Shown: in pieces, positions 34,471 to 45,352 of the stretch
Position numbering within the stretch: the stretch's first letter is position 1
Layout of the letters: each line of letters opens with the position of its first letter
Assembly (NCBI GenBank): GCA_019671005.1
Contig: CM033726.1
Location: 7,943,213 to 8,007,212, forward strand
Source: Hibiscus mutabilis
Taxonomy: Eukaryota; Streptophyta; Magnoliopsida; Malvales; Malvaceae
Length of the DNA: 64,000 nt
Direction of reading: 5' to 3'
The notes under the pieces: generated by a model
Seen by the model: only the letters and a program-made list of their open reading frames with translations
What the model was told of the DNA's origin: nothing
The model's database searches: none
Made by a program: the position numbers and the translations under genes

Positions 34471-34850
34471 CATATGCTGTCGTGGCGACTGCTCCCAAGA
34501 TTGCCGAGTCGTGTGTGTCTAGAGTTGCCGAGGCATACGCGTCTATAGTTGCCGAGGCGTGCGTATCAGTGGTTACCGAGGCTTGCGCGTCTGGAGTTGC
34601 CGAGGTGTGCGCATCAATAGCTGCTACGGCGTCGAGGGTTACCGAGGCATGCGCATCCACGGTTGCCGAAGAGTCAAGGGTTGCTACAGCATCGAGGGTT
34701 GCCGAGGCGTGCGCATTTGGAGTTGCCGACGCGTGCGCGTCAAGAGCTGCTGCGGCGTCGAGGATTGCCGAGTCATGCGCATCCATGGTTGCCGAGGCGT
34801 CAAGGGTTGCCGAGGCGTGCACATCCATGGTTGCCGAGGTAACTAAAAAT
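34470..34850 (-). repeat. In-frame Ala/Asp/His/Ser/Thr-rich repeat between RNase H and integrase
   Basis: The minus-strand frame 34265-34828 starts with about 130 residues of repeats such as ATLDAHASATLDAVA before joining integrase text. At DNA level the plus strand repeats GTTGCCGAGGCGTGCGC with variants, every 18-36 bp. All three forward frames stay open over it (34482-34925 and others), as short GC-rich repeats often allow. Confidence 0.85.
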
Positions 34851-34899
34851 TGTTCATCTGGGAATGCATCGCATATCTCTAAATCTGCGTCCTCCTCCC

Positions 34900-35113
34900 T
34901 ATTGCGTTATAAACGTGATAAGTGATCGGCCACTTAATTTTCTGTTTCTTTCCTGTGCATTGGCTTAGGACTGCTCCTACCACGAAATCACTTGCATCAC
35001 ACATGAGCTCAAAAGGTAGCGTCCAATCTGGTGGAACGACAATAGGTGCCGATGCAAGCTTTTTCTTTAGGGTTTCGAATGCTTGGGTGCAAGAATCATC
35101 AAAATAGAAGACT
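34900..35113 (-). pseudogene. RNase H of the Athila-like element
   Basis: The minus strand reads FETLKKKLASAPIV, PFELMCDASDFVVGAVLSQ, the start of RNase H with its first catalytic Asp. The rest of the domain is lost where the Ala/Asp repeat begins. Confidence 0.85.
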
Positions 35114-35383
35114 TTATCTTGGTGGGGGTAATCTCTCGATCATGTCCACCTTGGCTTTGTCTACTTCAATTCCCTTGGATGAAATCTTGTGGCCGAGCAC
35201 TATTTCTTCATCTACCATAAGATGGCACTTCTCCCAATTAAGGACTAAATCGATTTCTTCACATCTTGCCAACATATTCTCTAAATTGTCGAGGCAACTG
35301 TTGAAGTCACTACCAAAAATGGAAAAATCATCCATGAAGATCTCAAGGAAGTCTTCGACCATGTCTGAAAAGAGTGACATCAT
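35114..35383 (-). pseudogene. Reverse transcriptase palm/thumb of the Athila-like element
   Basis: 89-aa frame with EIFMDDFSIFG (the catalytic DD box, FMDD in Athila/Tat elements), then CHLMVDEEIVLGHKISSKGIE. The preceding palm segment is deleted: the upstream frame breaks off within the fingers. Confidence 0.9.
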
Positions 35384-36603
35384 GCATCTTCTAATGTTAG
35401 TGCATATCTGAGAAAACTTGAGGATGGTCGTTTTCGATACTTCTTATAGTCCATCCGCACCCTCCATCGGGTGACAATATTGCCCAAAAAGAGTTTGGCC
35501 AATCTGCTTGCCACTACTTCCTTTTGCGTTACCATGGTGGAGGTGTCTTTCTTCTTTGTTCGCTTGTAGTCCATGTAAACTCTCCACCTTGCTACTATTC
35601 CTGAAGGCACAAATATATTAATAGGAAAAATTATATCCATTCTCAACCATTCAATTACCTCATTCTTGTCGACTTCTATCATGGTTGGATGTAGCCTTTG
35701 TTGTCGTGGCAATTGCTGCTCAAGCCAATTGTCGTGGCAATCAGTTGCCAAAATTTGCTGTAAGTCAAGGGAAGAACCAATTTTCTGAAACGCTTTACGA
35801 ATCCAAACACCGTTTTCTTTTGGCCTCTCAAACATCTCCATCAGTAGAGATTTCGATGGCTTCAAATCTACCAACCTCGGTTCCTCAAGACATACCTGCA
35901 ATGGACGAGGTGAGTTTTTAAAGAATTCAAAAGGTTCAACTATTAACTGCTCATATTCTATTGGCAAAGTATTATCATCTCGTTGATCTTGTATGTGGTC
36001 GTGTAATTGCCGTGGCAATTGTAGATGAGAGCAATCTACAAATTCCTGCTTCAACATCAACGTTGTAACCTTCTGGCCATCAGGTTCCTCAAAATTTGTT
36101 GTAGTATTGTTGTTCTCAACTTCACTGAGTGTTGTCATGGCATTGCTCTGTTCAGGCTCCTCAATCATTGCCGAGGCAATTTGTTGTTCAGGCTCATCAT
36201 GTGTTGGGTAGTCTCTTTCATTGGCATCCTCTTGACTTTGAGGTTCTAGTTGGTCCCCACACATCGGAGAGCTTTCTTTGCATTGCTCCTTATCCTTTTG
36301 CCTTGGGACGTCAGTATCCCTAGGAATAAATTGTTGGTGCATGTTATCCACGACATATGTGGATCTCCCCAATTGATCTTCTAAATCCCCTAAGGTTTCA
36401 TCCCACTGAGCTATCCTTGTATCCATAGATTTTGATAGCTCTCGAATCTCTTCAATTGATCCATCAAGTATAGCCAAGGAAGCTAGTAACGTTTCCTCCA
36501 AGGAATAGAAATGCTCTTGAAAATGACTACATTGCCTTGGCATATCTGTTGCTGCGGAAAAATTGTTATGGTAAAAAAAAATTGAGCTTTTTGACCATAC
36601 CAT
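35380..36603 (-). pseudogene. Gag linker fused to reverse-transcriptase N-terminus (407-aa frame)
   Basis: A long open frame. Residues about 30-130 look like the coiled-coil part of Athila Gag (SIEEIRELSKSMDTRI). About 130-250 is acidic and Gln-rich. About 300-390 is RT N-terminal text (EVIEWLRMDIIFPI). WRVYMDYK and WRVRMDYK occur 50-60 residues apart, so the RT strand with this motif is duplicated. No protease DTG is visible. The capsid domain is absent upstream, so this would not make particles. Confidence 0.8.
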
Positions 36604-36875
36604 GAAGAATTTTGCTGTTGGTTCCCTCTATGGTCCTCCATGTAGTTATATGCACCGAAAATGTGAGGGCAATTTTCAAACACATGATGTTCTCCACACA
36701 TAGCACAAGATTTTTCCACGGTATAAGTTCTTTGGGCTTTTCTCGGTTGGTATAGGTAATCATCAAAGGGTGCAAGAAACTCTAGATTGGATTGATTCAT
36801 ATCTTCCAACATCATCTCTCGAATAGATCGGCTTTTATTTCCTGACATGTTGATGTCCCTTAACTTGTAGCGCAC
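36483..36875 (-). pseudogene. Gag zinc-knuckle fragment of the Athila-like element
   Basis: The minus strand starts near MSGNKSRSIREMM, only about 100 bases after the primer site, and reads to CAMCGEHHVFENCP, a CX2CX4HX4C-like knuckle, then YMEDHRGNQQQN. In full-length relatives several hundred Gag residues come before this, so the capsid region is deleted. The frame then shifts into 35380-36603. Confidence 0.8.
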
Positions 36876-36970
36876 CTAATTTTTTTTTTTGATAAAACAA
36901 ACAAAAAGAAAAGTTAGTAAAACTAAGAGAAAAAAATGCAATAACAAAAACAACTAACACCAATTGCCAA

Positions 36971-36988
36971 TCCCCGGCAACGGCGCCA
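36971..36988 (-). other. Primer-binding site, Asp-tRNA type, of the Athila-like element
   Basis: Minus-strand TGGCGCCGTTGCCGGGGA, 6 bases inside the 5' LTR, is the classical site in Athila and Tat elements. Confidence 0.9.
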
Positions 36989-36994
36989 AAAACT

Positions 36995-38581
36995 TGTTGC
37001 GTGTAATAAGAGCTACGCAAATGTGCAAGTATACACATCGCAAGTAATAAAGTGATACGAGTATCGAGTATCGTCTCTACAGGGATTGGTTTGGGCCACT
37101 TTGCTTAAGTTACTGCACTGTGAAAAGTAAAAACACAATTGATAATAGGAATTCTAATTAACGAGTAAACTAAGAGCAATAAACTAAAAGAATAGATGAA
37201 ATCAAAAGAGAGAATAGTCCAGGTTATCGTGAGTTGAGGTGTGATAGCCGATTGGATCGTCTTGGTAAAAGAGTGCAAGGGCAACTCAGTTGCCGTGGCA
37301 ACTTGCACAGCGGGGTTGCCTTGCAACTAATCGATGGTTGCCTGCGTGACTAGTTGGGCAACTACTTGGGCATATGGGCAGCAACTTCAAGGTTCAGCAG
37401 AGCGTTCTTCAATGGTTTCTTCTTATCCCTAAGTCGAAACTCTAGCTACTTGTGCATGCCTTAATACTACATCCCTGCTTGAATCAAGGGTGAACAACAA
37501 CCAATCCTGCGCTCCTCTTAGCTGTTGAAATCCTTAACTTATTCTTAAGCCGGATTAATCTTCACCATCAATAGATTGAATAAAGACCATACTCATTCGT
37601 TTCTTGAATCTAACTCTCCCGATATTAGATAAATAGATGAAGTTACGAGATCCTCTCCCAATTCTCTCGCAAACAAGAATAAAAGCCAAGAATGAGTAAA
37701 CCTTGAATAGAAAAGTGCAAACTCTTATTACCTAAACAAAATCCAATTATTTCTCACAATAACAAAACACAATAACCCCAACCAATCAAGTTAGTTCATG
37801 GTTGGGTTCAAAAAATATACAAAGAATAATCCCCAAACCATGAATCTAATGGAAGCAAAGAAAAAGAAGAAGAAATCAAACTCTCTCCCCTTGCTCTCTT
37901 GTCGAAATTTCTCTCGTCTTTCCCTTTGGAGTTGTCAAAATTTTCCCTCTTCTTGCTCTCCTCCAAGTTGACAATATGGCCTCTAATTTATAGGGCTAGG
38001 TCAAAGTCCTTCTTTGAGGAGGAAGTTAACTTGGAATTAAATTATCTTTAAAGAATATAATTCTTTATTATAATTATATTCCTACTAGAACTTATCTCAT
38101 CTTCTTGGAATTTAATTCTCTTTAATCTCCTCATGGAAATCAAATTCCTTTGGGATTTAGCTTTTCTCCATGTCATCTTGGGCTTGTCTAGTCATCAATT
38201 TCGACTACTATATCACCTTATTCTTTGTCGACAATTGCCCTGGCAACTGGCTCGGCGTCTCCTTCATGCATTGCCCTGGCAACTGGCTCGGCGTCTCCTT
38301 CATGCATTGCCCTGGCAACTAGCTCGGCATCTCCTTCATGCACTGCCCTGGCAACTGGTTCTAGCCTTGTTTAGGCAAGTGATTCTGCACACACACACAA
38401 AAACACACCAAAGCAGCATTTTTTTCCACAAAAATCACCAAGTTATGTAATCAAGCTCAACGGTGGAAAGAAACACATGAATTAATGCATGAATGACTAA
38501 TTATGCAACTAATATGAGCTTAAGTCTAACAATAATATGAGTAAAAAGGGTAATAAAAATAGTACTTTTGAACAATTATCA
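36995..38581 (-). repeat. 5' LTR of the Athila-like element
   Basis: 1587 bp, closely matching 30910-32451. Differences include a duplicated 'gagtatc' near 37060 and a fourth copy of the 41-bp TTGCCCTGGCAACT unit (38230-38370). Confidence 0.92.
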
Positions 38582-38586
38582 GTAGG

Positions 38587-40346
38587 CTCGTAATATAGGC
38601 TATGGTTCATGGCTATGAAAGAAATAATATATAGGCCCAAATAAGTGTTTAAGGGTGAAAAAACCAAGGATCATTTCTTCTTGGTAAATATCCACTCTGC
38701 ACTTGTTGATCAGAATGTGCTAAAAAAAAACTTCTTTGATTTATTTTTTGGATCGTTCTAGACTTCTCATTTTTGGGTTTTCACCCTAAAGTTCATTTTC
38801 TTCTTTGTAGCTTGCATCCTGAATGAATATTGATGCGCTTCTTATTCAAATGTAATCAAATCTTTAAGGCTCTTGATGTCCTTTATTGCAATTTATGACT
38901 TGGTGCGTTCACTCTTGATTGTTACAACCTTCTTGTTGGAAAACTTGTAATTTGGTTTAGCTAGTCTTTTTGAGCAAAAATTTCTCTTACAGGTTTATTC
39001 TGATGTTTCTCTTGGTCTTCATGTCCATTAGATTGATTCTTATTTCTTGTATTTATTCGTGAAGCACCATCTTTGTAATGTCGTCAAAACTGGCCAACCT
39101 TAGGTTGCGAACAAAATCCTCATCCTCTGTGCCCCAAGTGTAGAGGTGATCTTTGGTTTGTGTTTCAACGAAAAGAAACGATCAGGCTCAAAGGGGTACA
39201 ACAAATGGATATTTTTCTTATTTGTGAAGGGAAGTGAAGGAATGTCATTTGTCATCACATACATGGATATCAAAATAGTCTTTAGGGGTAGACGTTTAGG
39301 GTCAACACTCGATTCAAGGATCTTAAACGACAAGTGCCCGAGAAGAAAATTTCCTAAAATTGGATCTGCCCATTATCTAAACACTTGCTTCGTTCCTCTG
39401 TCGGTCTAAATGGACTAGCGGATACTCGCATTCGCAATATTCTCACGGTGTTCAATATCTAAGGCACTCTTACACTTGAGATTCAATGACCTAATAATGA
39501 ATCAAAGAATGCAAAAAATGCTTTCGAAATGAAAATTTTATTATGACAAAAATAACTACATTCTAACATTTAAAAAAATCTATAGCTTAGCTCATAGATT
39601 TCTTTTGCATTTTTCCCAAATGCACAAGGATCAACGGCTTTGAATTGTCTTTACCGGTAGCAGTTTGCTCAGGGCTAGTTGTACCATTTCTCTGGGTACA
39701 ATCAATTTATACCAATCATGACATTGGATTTTTCCAAAGGATTTATCTTCCTTTGACCATTCGTAAAAATAGATTTTTGATGAAAATTTGATTTAAAAAG
39801 AATTTACAGCTTTACTCATAGATTTCTTTTGCATTTTTCTCAAATGCACAGGGATCAACGGTTTTGAGTTGCCTTTACCGGTAGCCGTTTGCTCCGGGCT
39901 AGTTGTACCATTCCTCTAGGTACAATCAGTTTATACCAATTATGATATTGGATTTTTCCAAAGGATTTATTTTCCTTTGACTATTCGTAAAAATGGATTT
40001 TTGATGGATATTTAAATTATCCATTATCTTAAATTTTATCGTGTTTAAGCACGTTACGCCTACATTTTTGTAGGACTTCTTTGCAAAAAAGATGAGAAAC
40101 CCAAGCATAGGGACTTTCGAGTCATTGTCAGGGCTTCAACTCATTTAGGGTTTCAACCCCATGAAGCGAAGTAATCACTCATTCTAAAGGTTCTAAGACT
40201 ACTATATGATGCCAAAAAAGGTAAACAAACATGACTTAGGAATTAAAAATTAAATTAAACCGAATTTAATTTTTTTCTTAATAATTATGATACGAACCTA
40301 AGTAAAGCTTAACTCTCTTTTTTTTTTGAAGACAAAAATTTGTCTC
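38587..40346 (-). other. 5' interior of the Ogre/Tat-like element, no recognisable protein
   Basis: The short frame 39100-39333 (minus) is unrecognised. 39587-40020 is a tandem duplication with a period near 216 bp. Nothing resembling gag or pol is readable. Confidence 0.5.
39587..40020. repeat. Two tandem units of about 216 bp
   Basis: CATAGATTTCTTTTGCATTT occurs near 39593 and again near 39810, with 'ggatcaacgg', 'gctagttgtaccatt' and 'tccaaaggattta' repeated in order. Confidence 0.85.
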
Positions 40347-40361
40347 CAGCGGAGTCGCCAC
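40347..40361 (-). other. Primer-binding-site-like word of the Ogre/Tat-like element
   Basis: Minus-strand TGGCGACTCCGCTGG, 3 bases from the LTR edge at 40365. The matching tRNA was not assigned. Confidence 0.55.
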
Positions 40362-40364
40362 GCT

Positions 40365-43300
40365 GTAGCGACTATTTTTTTCGAGGCCGCTACTAAAATT
40401 AAAAAAAAAATCGTGTATGATGGGAGTTTTCCGCTTTTATTGAAAAATTACTTAAAAGGGAATTTAAAAAAAAAAACTCGTATTTTTAAAAAAACATGGA
40501 GTTGCCACCGGCCACTTTGGTAGGCCAGACACCATAAAAATAAAAACCATAGATTTTAATTGGGTTCGGGAGTTAATTACGGATAGGGAAGCGTTAGCAC
40601 CCCACACCGCCCAAAATTGGTACCTAACGAGTTCGTATCATATTTATTAAAAAAATGATTTAATTTAATAATTAATTCCTAAAATGCATGTATATGTAAC
40701 AATATTAAATTTGCTTCGATATCTACGGTACCAAAGGAGATGACACCCGGAGACCGGGATGACACTCTCACTAAAATACCGGAATAAAGACCTAATGCTA
40801 TATGCAACAAATTAAATGCATGAATAAAATGCCAACAACGAATACGAGGCATGAAATTAAATGAATAAATATATTGATACACAATATCTCATATATATAT
40901 ATATATATATATTGATGAAAAAAAAAAACAAATGGATGTATTATATTCGATACATATTCTATACTGCACTACGGTATTTTAAATAAAAAAAACATATATA
41001 AGGTTATATATACATGTATTATACGACATGTACTCAAAAACAATTATAAAAAACATGAGGTATATAGAATATTTGCATTTACATAATACGAAAGCATAAA
41101 CACATATATAGTAAAAATATAGATTCTATATTTATTATAACATAAATATTTTCTTTATAAAGAACATAAAAAATACTAAAAATAAGCCATTTGCATTAAA
41201 TAGAAATAATCAATTTACATACATGCATACACGTTTAAAAGAAAAAATGACATATAATATATATACATATATATCTGAGATGTACGTATATGTAATTATG
41301 TATATATGACGAGTATATAAAGAGAGTCAAATGATTTAATAATATAATACATAATATATGCATAAATATATTACCATATTTAAAATTCATTTATAATATG
41401 TACATAATATCCTATAACAAATATAAAGGAAAAAGGGAAATTAGAATCGTTGGAATTGTGAAAAGAAGTTACCATACAATGTGTTAGGTAGAAACAAATT
41501 ATATGTTTATATTGTAAAAAACGATAAATGTATTATTATTACCGTGCGTATACTAAATATATTATGTGAATTAGGTAAAAAAAAGTGTATATACGTACAC
41601 ATAAATATGTAAAAAATTAATTGAATTAAAACAAGCAACTAATGTAAAACATGCCATATAAATATTTTAATCTAAATAAATAATTAGAACATAAACAATG
41701 ACTGAAATATAAAATAAATTAAACAACAAGACATAAATTAAAGAACATAAATTTGAATAAACATTAAATTGAAATAAACAGAAAAGGACAAGGACTAAAA
41801 CCATGATTATCCCTTCAATCTTTGGACCGAATTAGAACAAAAAGACGAAATTGAAACATTTCTTAAAATATCAGGGACTGCAGAAAGAAATACAAAAGGA
41901 TGGAGGGACTTAATGAGAGTAATAAAACCATTTTCTTAATTGAGTATAAAAGCTAAAAAAACAATTTTCTTTTTCTTTTTTCTCTGAAAAACGAATCAAA
42001 ACCAAACCCTCTAAAATTCTCTCAACTGTTCATACGAGTTCATGAGGAACTCATGAACACCGCCGTCTTTTTTAGATTTCGACGGTTGACCACTGCGTCA
42101 GTCACCGCTGGTCGTCGCCGTTCGCCGAGATCGGCGAATCCTAAAACAACCCCCAAACGACTCGCTTTTCTCTTTAAAACTTGAATCCAACCTTAGATTT
42201 TAGGAAAAACCGACCCATTTGCCAAGATCTAAAAAAACCGAAACAAACTTTTTTAAAAAAAATCATATTTGAAAACCAAAATGTTTTGAAGCCTGATCAG
42301 CATAAAACATAAAGCCGAAGGGACTAAACACGAGGGTGTCAATCATCAGTGTCACCGTCCTCAACCACCATGCACGGCGGCGGTTCCGAGGCCAAAAAGG
42401 TATAAACCCTAAATCTTTTTCTTTTTTTATTTGGAAAGTAAAGAGAAAGGAAACCCTCTTAAATCTAATTTTTTCTGTTTTTGTACTAATATTCTAATTT
42501 GTTTACAAAAATGATTTGGGTCTTTGTTATATATCCGATATTACATCTAAAAAATAGCCTAATCTCTATTGTTGATGACAATGGCTCTGACATCCCCTCT
42601 TTTTCTTTATTGTTTTTGCACGCACGGTGGTTGGGGAGAAGCCGGTGAGAGGACGGTGGCAGCACAATCTCCGACGGTGGCACAACGTGGACGAATGAGA
42701 TGAAAGGTTTGTCAGGTGCGTGAGCACATGAAGGAGATGAACGGTCGCCAGTGACATCTTGCACGCGCGAGTGGGAGAGATGAAAGGGCTTCATTGGTTT
42801 GATCATGACTGTTGGATCAGATGTAATTCAACGGCTCTGGTGTGGCTGCTGTAAAGGGATAAGAGAGAAAGCAGATTATGGTTTTAATTAGATCGGGCCT
42901 ATCGGGATAGTTGTAATCCATTTGAGTTATGTATTGGACTTTAAACATTAATAGTTTGGGTTTCATTTGTCTGATCTGTTTTAGTTAGAATATAATAATA
43001 ATACAATATATATATACATATACAACCATACATACACACGTGCAATATATAATAATACACACATAATTATACATATATATACGAATACACATACACATAA
43101 CATTAATATACATACATGTACACAAACATATAATATATATATATACATACATGCTCATGCAATACACACATACATATTATAATATTAATAACAATAACAC
43201 ATACAAAGCATATAGATATAAGTACATGCATACGTACATACATCCACATACATTCATACATATACATGCAATATTCATTCATTATACATAAATATTAATA

Positions 43301-43406
43301 CATTCGCATACGAGTACATTTATACAACATTCGTACATACATATATACTTAATAATATTAACATTAATAACAACTCTAATAATAATATAATATACAAGAT
43401 TCTACA
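40365..43406 (-). repeat. 5' LTR of the Ogre/Tat-like element
   Basis: 3042 bp. It keeps about 1.24 kb (40887-42127) that the other LTR lacks, including a (TA)n run at 40891-40912 and very AT-rich DNA. The outer end (42990-43406) is a TA/CA-rich run like 27800-28218. Confidence 0.8.
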
Positions 43407-45180
43407 ACCCGGAACACTTTACGCAAGTTAATGCCTACCTTTTCAAATTTTGGCTTAATTTAGAAAATGTTTAAACTATATTTTTTGTGTTTTACGCGTT
43501 TAAAGTTTTTTCCGATTAGAATGGGTGTCTATCGTCTCAATTCATTATATTTTAAGGTTTATTTATTAATTATAATAAAAAACCATCATCCAATGAATAC
43601 ATGAAACATGATCTATTTTAGTTTCATTTCTTTTTTTCTTTTTTTTAATTGTAATAAAAAACATTTTTTTCTCAAAAATAGCCCAAAATTCCTATTTTCA
43701 CAACTCCAAATCTCCAAGTCTTTAAATTATTCCACATCGAATCAACCACCACAACTATTCTTTTCGTTGTCAGACCGCCACTACCGATTACCCTACTCTT
43801 TCGTTGCCATAAATCGACAAACGAGGTGTCAATTGAATGTCGAACGACGAACATGAAATGGATTCTGTTAATTATAGTAGAAAACTATCATCCAATGGAT
43901 ACATGATGCATGCCCTATTTTTTTTATTTCATGTAGTTTTTTAAAGAAATCATAAAAATTTCATTTTAATACCCAAAATCTTCATTTTTCATATCTTTAC
44001 CTCTAAATCCTCGTATCTTTAAATTTATTATCAGTCGTCACGAAATCAACCACCACCACCCATCTTTTCCAACATCAAATCCCCACTACTGATTACCCCT
44101 CTTTCATTTTTCATATTCCATGATGACATTTACTTTGCTAGGATTATTTTTATTAAAAAAGATTGTTATTTTTTTACTTTCTTTACTTCAATTTTATAAT
44201 AAACAAAAATTCAATGTAATTTTTAGACCTGTTCAAGGCATACTTGCATTGGTATTCCGAAAAAAATATAAAGGTATTAGTTAAATCCATCCACCTTCTT
44301 CACTTCCTATGCCCTTTTATTTTAGCAATGAATGATAGCATATTTCTTTACCCTTTAAACTTGTAAAAATTCGATACCCTTTAAACTTGTAAAAATCCGA
44401 TAACTAAACAGTAGGATGGTTCCAGAAGATAACATCCATTTTTCAAATGAAACATTAAGTCAGTACCATCAATGCCGCCAATGTTGAAAGCAAATAGAAA
44501 GTTCAATGTCTCTATTCGAAGTATATGTTTATACATTGATGTATAGAGATTGCTTTTAAACCAATGGGAAATAAAAATGGAGATTAGAGAGCAGAGAGAA
44601 AACTTGAAAGAAAAGAAGAGAGAAAGGATGATTCTGGGGTACAGCAAAATTACAGTCCTGTTAATATGTGACACAAACCAAAATATTATAAAACACAAAA
44701 ATTAAAATATTATCTACAATTTAAAATATTATATTTAGTTCCAAAGTAAAAATACTTATCCCTTTTAATAACATTTTAAATTATTTATTTTATAATATTT
44801 TAATTGTACCACACTATAACTATACCGTCATCCTATTTTACTTTAGACTCTCCGAAAGAAAGGTATTGTGCGGAAAATAGGGGATGTCTGCTATACTAAC
44901 TAAGCAGTATGGAAAAAAGAGCAATGTCCCCACTTAGATTCTTAAGGCAATTTCCTACTCAGAAAGCTACAAAACCACGCGGTTTCTACTTTCAAGCCAC
45001 GTAAACAGCTCCCCCATGTGCCTCTCTGCAATCTGCGTATACATACCAACCTTTTGTATGTATATATTTTTATTTACTGATAAAAAACAATTTGGGTCTG
45101 GTCCCCCAATGCCCAAAAAGTGGTAGTTAGTTCTAGTTGTTAGCTTGTAACGGTGGCCTTATAGTCTTCGGCCCTAAACC
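43407..45180. other. AT-rich spacer upstream of the expansin gene
   Basis: A tandem duplication with a period near 300 bp spans 43565-44105 ('catccaatg-atacatga' twice, and 'aatcaaccacca' twice). A 27-bp duplication 'accctttaaacttgtaaaaat' lies at about 44350-44400. The 105-aa minus frame at 44381 is unrecognised. The promoter of the expansin gene is presumably in the last several hundred bases. Confidence 0.5.
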
Positions 45181-45184
45181 TTTC

Positions 45185-45191
45185 TATAAAT
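45185..45191 (+). promoter_or_regulatory. TATA box of the expansin gene
   Basis: TATAAAT lies 168 bases before the start codon and is followed by a C/T-rich stretch typical of plant transcription starts (about 45215-45240). Confidence 0.7.
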
Positions 45192-45352
45192 CCCCCCTCA
45201 CCCTCACCCCATTTCCACTCGTCTCATCTTCTTTCTTCATGTAATCTTCTTATCTCTTTCACCATTCTTACCATGTTGAGCTTATGGCTTTTGCTTGGAA
45301 GCTTTAACCAAGTGCTTGAAAAGGTTTTTTTACTTGTTTTGTTTGCAGGGAG
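45192..45352 (+). other. 5' untranslated leader of the expansin gene, possible intron
   Basis: TTTGTTTGCAG ends at 45348, four bases before the start codon, and is a strong-looking splice acceptor; GT donors such as CATGTAATC near 45239 could pair with it. If not spliced, the leader carries an upstream ATG at 45273 whose frame overlaps the expansin start, which would hinder translation. The intron is therefore a reasonable inference, not seen directly. Confidence 0.4.

Larger units (their letters stand above)
30910..38581 (-). mobile_element. Athila-like Ty3/gypsy retrotransposon nested in the Ogre-like element, internally deleted
   Basis: LTRs 30910-32451 and 36995-38581, flanked by GTAGG at 30905-30909 and 38582-38586. 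The minus-strand order is 5' LTR (36995-38581), primer site TGGCGCCGTTGCCGGGGA (36971-36988, the Asp-tRNA type used by Athila/Tat), gag remnant, RT, RNase H, integrase ends, 3' non-coding region, polypurine tract TTTGGGGGTG abutting the 3' LTR (30910-32451). The capsid domain, the protease, the RT centre and the integrase core are missing, so it cannot move by itself. A TTGCC-nn-GGCAA palindrome recurs throughout. Confidence 0.9.
26388..43406 (-). mobile_element. Ogre/Tat-like giant LTR element, mostly non-coding, carrying a nested Athila-like element
   Basis: Direct copies at 26388-28218 and 40365-43406 start TGTAGCGACTATTTTTT and end ACA on the plus strand. Next to the second copy is CCAGCGGAGTCGCCA (40347-40361), whose minus-strand form TGGCGACTCCGCTGG is a primer-binding-site-like word 3 bases from the LTR, so the element reads on the minus strand. 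Its own interior (28219-30909 and 38582-40364) has no recognisable pol but several tandem repeats, as reported for the 3' regions of Ogre elements. The outer flanks (ctata, acccg) do not match, so a target duplication is lost or the ends come from different copies. The Ogre/Tat label is inference from LTR length, wording and layout. Confidence 0.65.

Noticed and set aside
34482..34925. 147-aa plus-strand Ala/Val/Ser frame as a gene
   Set aside because: It is the complement of the in-frame repeat in the Athila-like polyprotein; short GC-rich repeats leave all frames open.
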